61,935 nucleotides of DNA from Bremia lactucae (Eukaryota; Oomycota; Peronosporomycetes; Peronosporales; Peronosporaceae): NCBI RefSeq assembly GCF_004359215.1, contig NC_090613.1:5047222-5109156 (forward strand), in the 5' to 3' direction. Positions 33,713-45,200 of this stretch are shown in pieces (the first letter of the stretch is position 1; every line of letters begins with the position of its first letter). The notes beneath the pieces are model-generated. The model did no database searches, was not told the origin of the DNA, and was given only the letters and a program-made list of their open reading frames with translations. The position numbers and the translations under genes are program-made.

Positions 33713-33812
33713 ACTTGCTCGTGTCTTGGTCGATATCCAAAGCCTTCGATAACGCATCGTGATTCGCCAATAATTACTTTGGAAACAATAAATCACTCGT
33801 TTTAACAGAGAA

Positions 33813-35049
33813 GTGATGACTTTTTTGCGGCGCGCGGGCGTGGCGCAGCTGTTGAATCGACGAGTGACAAAGCTGCAAGGTGCAGATGCATCGCGTTTTA
33901 TTCAAGCGATACTAACTAATGATATGAAACTCCTGACGCACCGTGGATCTGCAATTTATGGCGGATTTCTAAACTCGAAAGGCCGCGTCGTGGGCGACTG
34001 CAATGTACTGCAGCTGTCGGATGACGCATTCTTGCTTGACTACGACGAGGAGCTATCCATATCACTAATCAAGCACTGGAAGCGCTACAAATTGCGGATG
34101 AAGGTTGCGATTGAAGACGTGACAGACGCCTTTAAAGTATACTCAACAGTGCCCGCTCTGGTAGGCGAAGCGGACACGGCGCTGGTGCCCTCGCTAATGA
34201 CGCTAGCTGACCTACAGAGCCTTAATTGCGGACCTAATACGCTAGTTCATGCCGATCCGCGTGGAGAGTATTTCGGCGTGAGAGCTATCGTTCAAGCTGA
34301 CTGTTCTTGTAAGAATATATATAGCTGAAAGTTCTGTCACGTATTAGTGTTGTAAACTATTAATTATTGTAGTAAATGTGCCAGAAGGATACGAGGTGAT
34401 GAATACGTCGGCGTACTTAGACCACCATATTGCTCTTGGCATCGTCAATGGGTTGGTCTTTTCATGTATTGCAAAATATCGCTTCGACTGACCTATGACA
34501 AATGTCATATTATATAGCGAAGAAATCGTGGACGGAATTCCCCTTGAATGCAATCTTGACTTGATGCAGGGCATATCGTATCGCAAAGGCTGCTACGTTG
34601 GTCAGGAACTTACGGCTCGTACACAGTATAAAGGGAACATCCGGAAGCGGCTAGTTCCTTTAGCACTTATCCCTTCCGATCGGCCAGACGTGATTAAAAA
34701 AATCTCAGAACTTGCGTTCAGGCGATTCGATGATCCATCTCACGGAGAATTGCGTGCGTTCTTGGCCGACTCGAAAGGCTGGGAACATGCCAAGGCTCCG
34801 AGCGTTGGGAACAAGATTCTCAACTTGGCTGAAGCAAAAACGGTTGGAACAATTTTAAGCGTTGCTCAAAATTTAAATTGCGTTGTTGCCATGATGCGGC
34901 TTGGGACTCTACGTCCTTCAAACTTGGAGCTTGGCGAGATTGAATTCACCTCTAAATTTCAGACACAGGATGGGTCTTTTCATGCAGTTCCTTACCAACC
35001 TTCTTGGTGGCCTCAGGTTGACTGGAAGACAGGAAAGATGGTGCTGTAA
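33813..35049 (+). CDS. IBA57: Mitochondrial Fe-S cluster assembly factor IBA57
   Basis: Folate-binding YgfZ/GcvT-related protein needed for 4Fe-4S cluster assembly in mitochondria. Three exons: 33813-34308, 34373-34451 and 34518-35049, introns 64 and 66 nt with GT-AG ends and a CTGAC branch site in the second; product 368 aa. The family signature [13 protein letters not shown] is at residues 215-227 with the conserved Cys217. The N-terminal part shows [17 protein letters not shown] and [13 protein letters not shown], typical of IBA57/CAF17. The C-terminal part (KTVGTILS, then NCVVAMMRL) matches the barrel domain. The basic start ([17 protein letters not shown]) suits mitochondrial import. It is divergent from RBM22, about 100 bp between starts. 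Confidence 0.92.
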
Positions 35050-35678
35050 GAGAAGCAGCGCTGAATGAAGTAAAATTTAAAGTTGCTTTAATCGTTAAAA
35101 AGAAGATGCCGTTTTTTGCATCAGAATTAAACGATTCTGCTTTGGCCAGGATTGAATGCCATTTATTGGATAAAAACCGAGAGTGCATTATTTGCATGCT
35201 CATTGGAAGAAGCAAATAGAGAAAACACATAACAGGCGAAAAAACGAAACAAAATCGAAGTGTTCGTGAGAAGTAAGCAATCAAATTTTAGACAGTGCGC
35301 GTCGATAAACGAATGCAGTAATGCATTTACTATAATATTTAAATTGAATGCTGCAGATATATTGTTTGGTGCGAATGCCTCCTCGAGGTCATAAATGTTG
35401 AAAATTGGAGAAATAGATATGCCAATATTAAACTTGCGCTTGTGGCAAAATTGGTTGCCTCCTCACAAACTTGCTGAGCAAAGTTGTAGTCAAGCACCAT
35501 ATATAAGGCCCTAGCTAAACTTCATTTCTAAACTTGATGGCAACAAATTTAAGTGGTTGAAGCAAGCTTTAAGATCAATACGGAATTAGCGATCGTTGAT
35601 TCATCTTGAAGTTGATTTAATGTTTAGTCGCAACATTAGATAAATGTCTATGTTGCTTCGAAATATTCACAATTTCTT
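35050..35678. other. Intergenic between IBA57 and PI31
   Basis: AT-rich, with no coding frame that looks real. It holds the IBA57 3' end and the PI31 promoter; CAATTTC just before the PI31 ATG resembles half of the oomycete initiator. Confidence 0.5.
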
Positions 35679-37039
35679 ATGGCAGACGAAAAGCTCCAAC
35701 AGGAGCAAGCGCTTCTTCGCGCTGCGATTGATACTGTTTCCAGCGAGAATCTCAGGGTATTCCGCCATTACCTATGACAATAAATTTCTTTACGCCTGAG
35801 CTATTTTCGCAATATTGTTTTATTCGTTTAGACATACATGCTGACGGCTCTGAGCGAGTTCGGCACATCCAGTTTGACGCAATCGACTTCAACTGCCAGC
35901 TCGTCACAAAGTGAAAACGACAAAAACGATGCAATCATAGTGGAGCTTGAGGAAAACCCTATAATGTTGCAAAAGCCACAAGATGCGCTGTTTGTTGCGA
36001 TCCACGCGCTGCTTCTTGAAACCGGTATGAACGTCTCATACGCTTGTAGATGGTAAGGCTTTGATACTAGTCATATCAATACGTGCCAGGGTTCAAGCTA
36101 TTGGCAGATGCAAATTTGGCATTTACGCTGCCGACTAATTGGGACGCTGAGAGTTCCAACGGGCTATTCAATGCAACTTACATCCACCTGAACGATGACT
36201 CTATCAGATTTATTTTTCAGGTAGGATGACAATTAAACCTTCTCAAATCGTTCGCGCTGATGTATTAATTGCATTATTGTCAAGGGTTTGTTTGTGAATG
36301 GTAGATTTGAGGTGTACATCTCGGACAATACAGACCACACGCACTCGATAGAATTACTGTAAGCCATCTGACATTTTTTCAAGCAAGGCATTTAACAAAG
36401 TTAACTTTTGTGAAGAGTGGATCAATTTGTTGCTTCTGTTGAGATTACTGCCCCAGCGTCTGCGGCCAAATTGCTTCGAAATTTAAATTCATTACGTCGC
36501 AAGTTCAGTCCATTTGCTGAAAATATTCGACCTGCCAAAAAGCAAGATGCGCTTTTAGCAATTGAACGACCAAGCTATGAACGTCCGCCTGATCGAGATA
36601 GCCGAAGCTACGGCTTGCCGGCACCCGCCGGTTTTCCTCCGGTACGTTTAGGTCTTTTTTGTGTCGCATCATGATCTTTTTTCATACCTTTCTCAATCAG
36701 GTGGGCCGTGGAGACGCATTCCCTCCCGGTCTAGGAGGTGGCGATTCAGATATGTTAGTGGGCCCCAATCATCCAATTTTTGGTCACCGTGGGGATCCTT
36801 CTGTTGGACCTGTGCCTGGAGCTCGTTTTGATCCATTTGGTCCAGTGATTGACCCTCTTGGCCCTAGTGGTAGCTTCCGTCCTCCTTTTCGTGGTCCAGC
36901 TCCAACGATGCCATTTGGAGGCCCAGGACCTGACCACTTGCGCATGCCTCGCGACGACGATATGGGCCCTAGTTTTGGCTGTAGCGGTAATAGTCGTGGC
37001 AATGGCGGATTCCACCGATCGGATCATTCCTTTTCATAA
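35679..37039 (+). CDS. PSMF1: Proteasome regulator PI31 (PSMF1 family)
   Basis: Binds the 20S proteasome and F-box proteins, affecting proteasome assembly and transport. Six exons: 35679-35756, 35832-36045, 36090-36220, 36285-36358, 36416-36641 and 36701-37039, giving 353 aa. The N-terminal FP domain spans exons 2-4 (QDALFVAIHALLLETGMNV, then LPTNWDA). The C-terminal half is the Pro/Gly-rich PI31 tail, with DPFGPVIDPLGPSG and GPGPDHLRMPRDDDMGP, the DP-rich repeats typical of the family. Introns are 75, 44, 64, 57 and 59 nt. The 44-nt second intron (36046-36089) is short; a GTAAGG seven bases downstream would be a better donor but breaks the frame. The exon 2/3 join is therefore the least certain part of the model. 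Confidence 0.82.
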
Positions 37040-37420
37040 GAAAGCGCAAGTTTAATTTTTCAGTCGCGGACAGAATTTGAGATGTTGGCAGTTAAAATGA
37101 TGCACGCGTGCAATACAAGCTACACTTGTTCTTACGATTTTTAAGGTAAAGATATCCTAAGTGACATATATAAATTTACCTAAGCGCGTGTAATGAATCA
37201 GACTACCAATATTTCGTCTTTTTCTTCTGTGTATCTACTGCTCTACTGGAGGTAATGGTTTCGATTCGCGTAGGTATGTTAATGAATAACGCTTTTGTGG
37301 CGCTCTTTGTCTTTGTCTTGGCTATCCACTACCAACTTTTTAACAGGTTTGAACACACTTAACGCAAGCCATTTTTAGGGAGCCGGTATAACCACACACC
37401 CCTTCCGGTACAGCCGCACG
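37040..37420. repeat. Intergenic, with a piece of the CACACACCC dispersed repeat
   Basis: PI31 3' flank. At 37381-37415 GCCGGTATAACCACACACCCC followed by CCGGTACAGCCGCAC matches the repeats at 4827 and 10287. The family B LTR starts directly after it at 37421. Confidence 0.5.
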
Positions 37421-37929
37421 TGTAACGGGCTGAAGTTGCCCTATTGTTACATAGTCCCCTTAAGTGCACATGGTGTACTTAACGGAAGACTTAAATAAAG
37501 TAATTGGACCCACCAGATTTGTGAACAGCCCTTGTGTATGTGATGCACATAGGTGCATTCAGATTAGGAGGGATGATGCCTAGCGTCATCCGTTACACGA
37601 GATATCTAGAAAGGTGCGCTTGCCATACATAATTGTGTCATCTACAGAGATGACGTTTTTGATTGGTAAAAACAGGTATCCATATTTAATACAATTAAAT
37701 ATAAATCAGCTTGAAAACTGCTTTCTACTCAGTAAGTGCGCACGAGGAGCCGGATCACCGCTCCCGTGACGACACTTTACTAGAGTACTTAGTGCGTTGG
37801 GTGAGGTCGCTAAGGCGCCCACCACAACTACCTCACTGCACGCAAGAGAAGACGGTCTAACCGCTTCTTCGCTGTTCTAAGGTGTGTGTCTAAGTAAAGC
37901 GTGGCCGCATTACGACGTGCCCGCCTACA
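37421..37929 (+). repeat. Family B LTR (5' LTR)
   Basis: 509 bp from TGTAACGGGCTGAAG to GCCCGCCTACA, followed by CTTGGTAGCGCTTG in the primer-binding position. It differs from the 54488 copy by small deletions. Confidence 0.9.
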
Positions 37930-38041
37930 CTTGGTAGCGCTTGAAATCCTTCTCTCGACACGCATCTTTGCGTGTGTACGTGGGGATGAGCTTCAATATC
38001 GATTGGGCTCATTCCATCACCTCTCCTAACATCATCGGGAG

Positions 38042-39017
38042 GTGGCCAGGCTCTTGGGCAGTCCTCCTGAGCAAAATGTTGCTCAGTTGAAGCAGTTTGA
38101 GGCATTCGTGCTCGGACAGCGGAGAGCCGCGCCCGAGGCAAAGAGCCATGCTGCGGCGGAGTCCGTCACTCAGACTCAGGATGAGCTGAGGCATGAGCAG
38201 GCTCGGAGCGAGGCTCTCAACAGGACTGTTGAGATTATCTCTGCCCGGCTGCATCAGCCAACGCCCATTCAGATGGACCCGCCCAAGTTCGATAGAACTA
38301 CAGCGCACACGATTTTCCACTGGCATTAGCCATGGAGCAATGCGGTGTCGCGCAGCTCATCGAAGACGACAGCCGGATGGTGTCGTACACCACGTCGCAC
38401 TGCGCGGTAAGGTCTCAGAGTGGGCTTACTCGGCGCTTATGGCGGACAGAAAGGCGTTCCCTGCATAAGCGATCATAAGGACAAAGATTCGCGCCATGTA
38501 CCAGCCGCCGAATAACGAAGTGTTGCTTCAGGCGCGCTTCTTTGATGCGCGACAGGCGAAGCGATCTCTGCAAGAGTATGTGCAAGAGATGCGCTTGCTG
38601 TCGGCGTCCATTACCGTAGGTCCGATTCCGGAGCACATTAAGGTGCCCACGTTTATGAACGGACTACGGCATGGCCCATCGCGACAGGCCCTTTTTAGAA
38701 AGGTGCCGTCGACGATGGAAGAGGCAATCCAAATTGCCTTAGTTGAGGAGCAATCCTACAACAGTGCCTCAGCGACAGCTTGGTATATGCCGTCGGCCGA
38801 GAGGATAGATGCCACTTATATGGAGTTGGGCAATGCAGACGTGGTCTGTTATAAATGCGACAAGCGCGGCCATACGATGGCTCGCTGCTATGCCAGGGTG
38901 CCTGCTGGGGCGAAGACGTCCAGCAATAGGACTCCCTTCCCAAAAGGCGATGGCAAGAACCAGCGTGCGAGAAGCATGAGTTCTGCATCGACCACTGAGA
39001 GGTCAAGAAATGCATGA
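38042..39017 (+). pseudogene. Family B gag with zinc knuckle
   Basis: The coiled-coil N-terminal frame (38042-38329) is followed by a shifted capsid frame from 38496 to 39017, ending in a CCHC zinc knuckle CYKCDKRGHTMARC at about 38848-38890 and a basic tail. This is the most complete gag of the family in the window. One frameshift and a stop near 38330 separate the two halves, so it is not expected to make one protein. Confidence 0.85.
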
Positions 39018-39890
39018 GCGCAGAAGGGGCGGGATGCCCTACTGACGCGGACTCTGAAGCTACCCCTAAGTTCAGAGTTGTCGAACAAATGGGTAGCATA
39101 GTCCCTGAGGTCTCGAAAATTCGGACCTCAACCCTGCAGGTCTATAGCGCTCAAGGATACAATCAGGTGATGGCCCTCCTAGTGGATTTGGGTGCATCAC
39201 AAAATTTTGTAAAACTCGCGGCTCTAAGAAAGAGCTCGGCGATGTTTGAATCGCTTTTCCAGGATGGCAAGCGAGAAGAGGGACCGTTCGTTTAGCGAAC
39301 GGCGCGCTCGTTAAGTCTGAGGGAGTTCAGGTAGAACTCGCCTTCAGCCACAGTGACTTCTCTTATGAAGAGAAGTTAGTGCTAGATGGAGAGTTCGTAT
39401 GACCTCATCCTAGGCATGCCATAGCTGGCAAAGCACCAACCATGGTTTGACTGGCGTACACGCACAGTTGCGAATTCTTCGCAGGACACCGGAAAGGAAT
39501 TGATCCTGAGAGAGGCGTTTGCAACTGATGTCGTGTCGAACACAGTTGAGGGTGCGTTGACGGGATGTCAAACGTCATCAATTCCAAACCAGCTCGTGGA
39601 GACCGGGGTAGTGAAATGGGCAATGACAAGCAGTCATGTGTCCCATAGTATCCCGCACAGAGCCGAGAGCCTATGGCAGTAGACGGCAAGCTGACAGGAA
39701 GTCAAGCATCGCATGAACCTGCACAGTGCCTAGAGCCTGGAGCGGTTATAAGGGGTGCGTTAGCCAGGAGAGCAACGGCACCCGCTTCCCAGTCAAAGGT
39801 CGTGGTGACCCGACGAACGAGTACCCGACAGATTACGACGATCGAAGGCACGTCTAAAGATTGACATTTGGATCAGTTCCTAATAAAGAG
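39014..39890 (+). pseudogene. Family B protease and linker remnant
   Basis: LLVDLGASQNFVKLAAL (about 39175-39225) is the protease active site with the usual DSGA changed to DLGA. The substrate-flap region is followed by RTRTVANSSQDTG and a Ser/Ala/Thr-rich linker. A stop follows the active site at 39293. Confidence 0.8.
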
Positions 39891-39943
39891 GACGGGCCTT
39901 CGAACGTGTCAAAGACATAATTGCGGAGGCATCCTCAGTTGAG

Positions 39944-41060
39944 GTGCTCCGGCAAGTCTTTCAATCTGCCGAGGAGATAGTAAATCTCCCGGAGATGTCG
40001 TGGGATCTTTTCTTTGCCGAATTAAAGGAAGGAAAGATCCACGAAATAGTCACACCAGTTCCAGAAGAGAACGTGGTGGACTGTTGCTCGTCCACACTAG
40101 ACGAGAGTGTCCTAGAAACAGACAGAAAGGAACGGTTCGCTGCTCAAGGTTGGGATGCCTTGAGAGAAAGTCCGTTCTTTGAGGCTTTGTGGAAACATCG
40201 CGATGTGTTCCTAGAAGAAGTGCCGAGCCGCCTACCACCAGATAGGGGCATCGCGCACGAGATAGACCTCGAACCTGGCACCAAGTATTGTGTGACCAGG
40301 CAATGGCCGTTGCCTGAAGAACAAGTCGACTATATCGATAAATTCTTCGACAAGCGAGCCAAGGCGGGACATGTGCGTGAGAGCAAACCGCCTCACTGCA
40401 GCTCGACCTTTTGTGTGCGTAAGCCCACAGGAGGATGGCGCGTGGTTCATGCTTACAATAAGCTGAACACGGCGACCATACCAGCTCAAACGCCAATTCC
40501 GCGGAAAGATGTTTTGTTGAACTCCACGGGAATTCAACTATCTTTTCCGCGTTGGATTTGAAGGATGGCTACTATTAGGTACTCACGAGAGAGTCCGATG
40601 TAGCTAAAACGGCAGGTAAGATCTCCAAGCGGTATGCTTTGGGAGTGGCTTGTGATGCCCCAAGGTTTGAGAAACGCACCAGCGACATTCTATCAAGTGG
40701 TGACTCACGTGATGCGTCAACACCGTGCCTACGCGCCCCATTACTTTGACGATGTATTCGTGCATAGTAGAGCCGAGAGTGGGCTGAGCGCAATAGAGTC
40801 GCACAAGCGTCATTTAGACGACTTTGAAGGACGATAATTGTACGTCAACTGGCAAAAGTGCGTCATAGGGGTCCCTGAGATACCTGTGCGTTGGGCTGCA
40901 TCGTATGTACACATGCTGTACGAGCAGACCCAGAAAAGGTAAAATCAGTGAAGGAATGGCCAATCCCACGGCATGTGAAGGGTTTGCGCCAATTCCTAGG
41001 GCTCGCTTATATTTTTGCATAAATATAGCAAGAATTATGCTGAGCAAACTAAACCATTAT
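39944..41060 (+). pseudogene. Family B reverse transcriptase
   Basis: The longest intact RT frame (39944-40561) runs from EIVNLPEMSWDLFFAEL through HEIDLEPGTKYCVTRQWPLP to GGWRVVHAYNKLNTATIPAQ. A frameshift follows near 40545. The palm continues with RNAPATFYQVVTHVMRQH and HYFDDVFVHS (YFDD box at about 40740), and the connection at 40980-41060. The RT is almost complete apart from two or three shifts. Confidence 0.88.
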
Positions 41061-41734
41061 CTGACCTCCTTATAAAAGAAGAATGGGTTTGGTTTAAAGA
41101 ACAAGATGATGCGTCCACATCAGTGAAGCAATCTCTTGTAGAGGCACCGGTCTTGGCATTGCCAGACGCGAATAAGCTTTTTAGCGTTGTCTGCGATGCA
41201 AGCAATTTTGCAATAGGCAGCGCGCTCATGCAAAAGGATGACGATGGCGTTGACCGCGTCATCTCTAAGCAGTCCGGCTTTTAAAAGCCGCGGAACTGAG
41301 TTACCCTGTGCAGAACAAAGCGCTACTTTTAATAAATGATGCTCTTGTTAAGTTTCGTGCGCACCTACTGGGCACCGAACCATTTGTGGTTTATACGGAT
41401 CACGCATCGCTGCGGACCGCAATAATCTCACCGCACCTCTCGCCTAGAATGGCAAGATGGCTTACATTCTTCTTTGAATTTAATTTCAAAGTCGAATTCA
41501 AGCCAAATAAGTCGAATGTCTTGGCTGACGCTTTATCGCGCAGAACAGACTTCGAGGTAAGACACCAGGAAATTGTGTCTAGTGCTAAAGTACAATTTCA
41601 GCCGTTAACGTTGGCAGCCATGAAGGCACACCACGTGACGAGCTCATTAGCCTCTGAAAAAAAAGAGAGCTACAGTCAGGACGACCATTGTCGTTTGCTG
41701 TTGGATCACTTCGGTGGATGAAAGGTAACCCTTT
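41061..41734 (+). pseudogene. Family B RNase H remnant
   Basis: It carries VVCDASNFAIGSALMQKDDD (RNase H first Asp intact, about 41185-41245), then VYTDHASLRTAI and VEFKPNKSNVLADALSRRTD at 41308-41560. A stop at 41281 breaks it. The spacer before integrase runs into the N gap. Confidence 0.85.
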
Positions 41735-42553
41735 NNNNNNNNNNNNNNNNNNNNNNNNNNNNNNNNNNNNNNNNNNNNNNNNNNNNNNNNNNNNNNNNNN
41801 NNNNNNNNNNNNNNNNNNNNNNNNNNNNNNNNNNNNNNNNNNNNNNNNNNNNNNNNNNNNNNNNNNNNNNNNNNNNNNNNNNNNNNNNNNNNNNNNNNNN
41901 NNNNNNNNNNNNNNNNNNNNNNNNNNNNNNNNNNNNNNNNNNNNNNNNNNNNNNNNNNNNNNNNNNNNNNNNNNNNNNNNNNNNNNNNNNNNNNNNNNNN
42001 NNNNNNNNNNNNNNNNNNNNNNNNNNNNNNNNNNNNNNNNNNNNNNNNNNNNNNNNNNNNNNNNNNNNNNNNNNNNNNNNNNNNNNNNNNNNNNNNNNNN
42101 NNNNNNNNNNNNNNNNNNNNNNNNNNNNNNNNNNNNNNNNNNNNNNNNNNNNNNNNNNNNNNNNNNNNNNNNNNNNNNNNNNNNNNNNNNNNNNNNNNNN
42201 NNNNNNNNNNNNNNNNNNNNNNNNNNNNNNNNNNNNNNNNNNNNNNNNNNNNNNNNNNNNNNNNNNNNNNNNNNNNNNNNNNNNNNNNNNNNNNNNNNNN
42301 NNNNNNNNNNNNNNNNNNNNNNNNNNNNNNNNNNNNNNNNNNNNNNNNNNNNNNNNNNNNNNNNNNNNNNNNNNNNNNNNNNNNNNNNNNNNNNNNNNNN
42401 NNNNNNNNNNNNNNNNNNNNNNNNNNNNNNNNNNNNNNNNNNNNNNNNNNNNNNNNNNNNNNNNNNNNNNNNNNNNNNNNNNNNNNNNNNNNNNNNNNNN
42501 NNNNNNNNNNNNNNNNNNNNNNNNNNNNNNNNNNNNNNNNNNNNNNNNNNNNN
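41735..42553. other. Assembly gap (N)
   Basis: 819 undetermined bases. Family B sequence is on the plus strand to its left and on the minus strand to its right, so an orientation change lies inside it. Confidence 0.99.
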
Positions 42554-43110
42554 TGGCATGCATAGGTCATACGGACTTTCCATACTTAGCACTGTAAACT
42601 TCTCTTTACAAGAGAAGTCACTAAAGCTGAAGGCGAGTTCTGCCTGAAATTTCTCAGACTTAACGAGCGCGCCGTTCGCTAAACGAACGGTCGCCTCTTC
42701 TCGCTTGCTATCCTGCCAAAGCAACTCGAACATCGCCTGTCTCTTTCTTAGAGCCGCGAGTTTTACAAGATTATGTAATGCACCCGAATCCACTAAGAGG
42801 GTCATCACATGGTCATAGTTCCGTACTCGAGCGCTATAGATCAGCAGGGTTGAGGTCCGAAATTTCGAGACCTCGGGGACTATGCTACCAATTTGTTCGA
42901 CAACTCTGAACTTAGGGGAAGCTTCAGAGTCCGCGTCATTAGGGCATCCCGCCGCTACTGCGCTCCTGCATTTCCCGACCCCTCAGTGGTCGATGCAGAA
43001 CTCATGCGTCTCGCATGCTAATTCTTGCCATCGCCCTTTGGGGAGGGATTCCTCTTGCTGGGTGTCTTCGCACCAGCAGGGACCTGATCGACAAACTCGA
43101 TCGCTACCTC
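42554..43110 (-). pseudogene. Family B protease and gag end, minus strand
   Basis: On the minus strand it has LLVDSGALHNLVKLAALRK (protease active site DSGA), the flank LANGALVKSEKFQAELAF and, further down, the gag tail VPAGAKTPSKRNPSPKGDGKN near 43020-43085. The zinc knuckle itself is missing at the junction with family A sequence. Confidence 0.8.
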
Positions 43111-43147
43111 CATGTATTGGATAGAACCTTGAACACGAGCGCGGTAA

Positions 43148-43516
43148 ATGTCACTCGTTGGAGCAGACGGTGCAAGCTCACTATATCGATGGTTGGAAAA
43201 TCGTTCAAAGAGTGCGTACACAGTGTTGGAGTACGAACGGAAATATCACGCTCTTCGTGATGAGCTATCGTCAGCTCTTCGTGATGAGCTATCGTCAGCC
43301 CTTTGTGATGAGCTGTCGTCAGCTCTTCGTGATGAGTTATCGTCAGCTCATCGCGGTTTCGAGGGTCTTCGGACCCGACATGAGAATCTCCAGATTCAGC
43401 ATGAGAATCTGGTTCGTGACCACAAAAATCTTTTAGGGATTCTTGAAAAGGGTGGTCAGATCCGTCCCCGGAAGAAACCGCGTACTGCACGCTTAGGTAA
43501 GTGTACCGTAGAGTAG
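43148..43516 (+). other. Open frame antisense to pol linker: coiled-coil peptide
   Basis: 122 codons. It has a heptad-like Leu/Glu-rich sequence with four repeats of LRDELSSA, then HENLQIQHENLVRDHKNLL and a basic tail (PRKKPRTARLGK). The same frame exists on the minus strand at 25-330, interrupted by stops, and looks about as well conserved there as the pol frame. It may be a shadow of the pol linker or a second coding layer. Confidence 0.3.
43250..43345 (+). repeat. 24-bp tandem repeat, four units
   Basis: Units of GCTCTTCGTGATGAGCTATC plus GTCA are repeated four times with one to four differences. The homologous site near 225-260 has one unit. The unit length is a multiple of three, so both strands stay open. 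Confidence 0.9.
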
Positions 43517-43867
43517 TAGTACTAGGTCATTAATTCTAAATAGAAGAACATAAGCTCTCCTTGTTTGTCTGCGTTCCATTTTTGACGGCCCACTGCGTTA
43601 GTAATGGAATCCTGTACTTAACGAATTACTGATTTTCTAGCCAGCAGAAATTCCTCTGTTGACTTATTTGTTTTGTTTTTTCCAGTGCGCTTTGTGCGCA
43701 CTGCCTCTCATTTTCGATGGCGATTGCTTCGATATCGACCTCACTCGCGTGGTTGGTAACTTCGACGCGTGGTGAGCATGAACCAGAAATGGTTTTGCTC
43801 GTGCGAGTTCACCCCCCCTTTAACTAAAAGGTACCTCTAATTGGTGGGTATGCGTGGTGTAGGCCAT

Positions 43868-44450
43868 TCACGAAGAACATTTTATGCGTTGTAGACGCAT
43901 GTACCGAATTGTTGATGGCGAATTCGACCATCGGTAATAACTCGCTCCAATTCGTATACGATAACCTCGAAGTATCTCTTCGAGGACGCGATTTATGCGT
44001 TCCGTCTGAACATCTGTCTCCGGATGATCAGAAGTTGACATAGTACGCCGCGTTCCGAGAGATCGGAACACGGATTACTAAAACTCCGCCGTAAACCGTG
44101 GATCTCTATCCGAGACCAGTTCACGGGTAAACCGTGGAGTTTGAATACCGTGTCGATAAAGACACGGACACAGCTCGGAGCCGTAATTGACTCTGGTACT
44201 GCAACAACATGTACCATCTCGCTGAATCTGTCTACCAAAACAAAGATTCCATTGTTTTTGTGTTCGTTTCCGGGAAATCCGAAGACGAAGTTCATAGATA
44301 CGGACTGCCAACATTCTGCCGGAAGTGGTAGAGGTTGGAGAGGTGCACGAGATGAAGGGCTAGGCTTCATCCGTTGACATACCTCGCAAGCTCGAATGTA
44401 CTTGCGCAAGAACTAATACTGGCTGGGCCAGTAGAGGTCGCGACTTACTG
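43868..44450 (-). pseudogene. Family A integrase remnant
   Basis: Minus strand: YIRACEVCQRMKPSPSSRAP (end of zinc domain), NGIFVLVDRFSEMVHVVAVP (core), VRVFIDTVFKLHGLP, then VSDRDPRFTAEF in another frame, and SDHPETDVQTERINRVLEE (catalytic Glu region). Domain order is intact; three frameshifts at least. Confidence 0.88.
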
Positions 44451-45200
44451 TGAGATAAGTTTCTCTCACGTCCACGATGCCCACTTGCCGGTGCATCGTG
44501 ACACTGACGTGAAGCACTAGCGCAAATTATTGTGAGCATGGACGAACGACACGTGGAGTGTCGCCTGCAACGGCTGTGTAGTACAGTAAGCCGTTGCGTG
44601 TTGTGTATCGATCGGATGAAGATCGATATAAAGCCGGTAAATCTTTAAAAAAAGATTTATCGGATGAATTCATTAAATGATCCATCAAACATAGAAGGTC
44701 ATTATCTTCTGTGTAGGCTTTCTTTATGTCATCAACTAAGGTTGATGACGGAACACTCGTAGTGAGTGTTGCAACAGTGGGATTATTTTCACTATTGGAT
44801 TGCACTGCTGACTCAAAATCGGGTCGGCGTGATAACGCATCAGCGACAGCATTCAGTCGTCCTGGTTTATATTCCTAGGAAAAATTATACTCCGCGAAGA
44901 AAGACAGCCACCTCGCCATTCTTTGCGAGAGGCGTGGGCTGTCTACGGCCGTGCGTAATGACGCCTGGTCCGTATATACGATGAACGGTCTATCTCCGAG
45001 GAGATAGACCTTAAATTTAGTCAGTGCATATTTCATGGCAAGGCGTTTCTTCTCATGCACTCGGTTATTGCGTTCAGCTGGTTGCAGCTGACGCGATTGG
45101 TAACTGACGACGCGCTCTGCGCCGTCTGTATAACGCAGAGCCGATTGCAAAATCGCTGGCGTCACAGACCGCATGGAATGATCTGTTTTGATCTGCAATC
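44451..45200 (-). pseudogene. Family A RNase H and spacer remnant
   Basis: The minus strand has SALRYTDGAERVVSYQSRQL, ERNNRVHEKKRLAMKYALTK and YTDQASLRTAVDSPRLSQRM at 44875-45198, then a spacer (GLLYYTAVAGDTPRVVRPC) at 44527-44805. The first RNase H Asp region lies near the frameshift at 45150. Confidence 0.85.

Larger units (their letters stand above)
43104..43860 (-). pseudogene. Family A pol C-terminal linker
   Basis: The minus frame 43104-43490 matches the linker at 90-330 (DHPFQES, EPDSHAES, SVRTPTLCTHS). It carries an expansion of four 24-bp units. The stretch 43520-43860 continues toward integrase with no clean frame. The plus strand of the same DNA is also open (43148-43516); see the findings. 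Confidence 0.65.

Noticed and set aside
34952..35284. 110-codon minus-strand frame after IBA57
   Set aside because: Overlaps the IBA57 last exon in antisense and shows no domain or splice context.
41585..42808. Long frames across the N run at 41735-42553
   Set aside because: Same reason; only the real ends (RNase H spacer on the left, protease on the right) are informative.
43250..43345. CRISPR-like array
   Set aside because: The units are directly adjacent without spacers, and the context is a eukaryotic retrotransposon.
43158..43436. Third plus frame through the 24-bp repeat (MSYRQLF repeats)
   Set aside because: A by-product of the repeat unit being a multiple of three; no conservation with the copy at 25-330.
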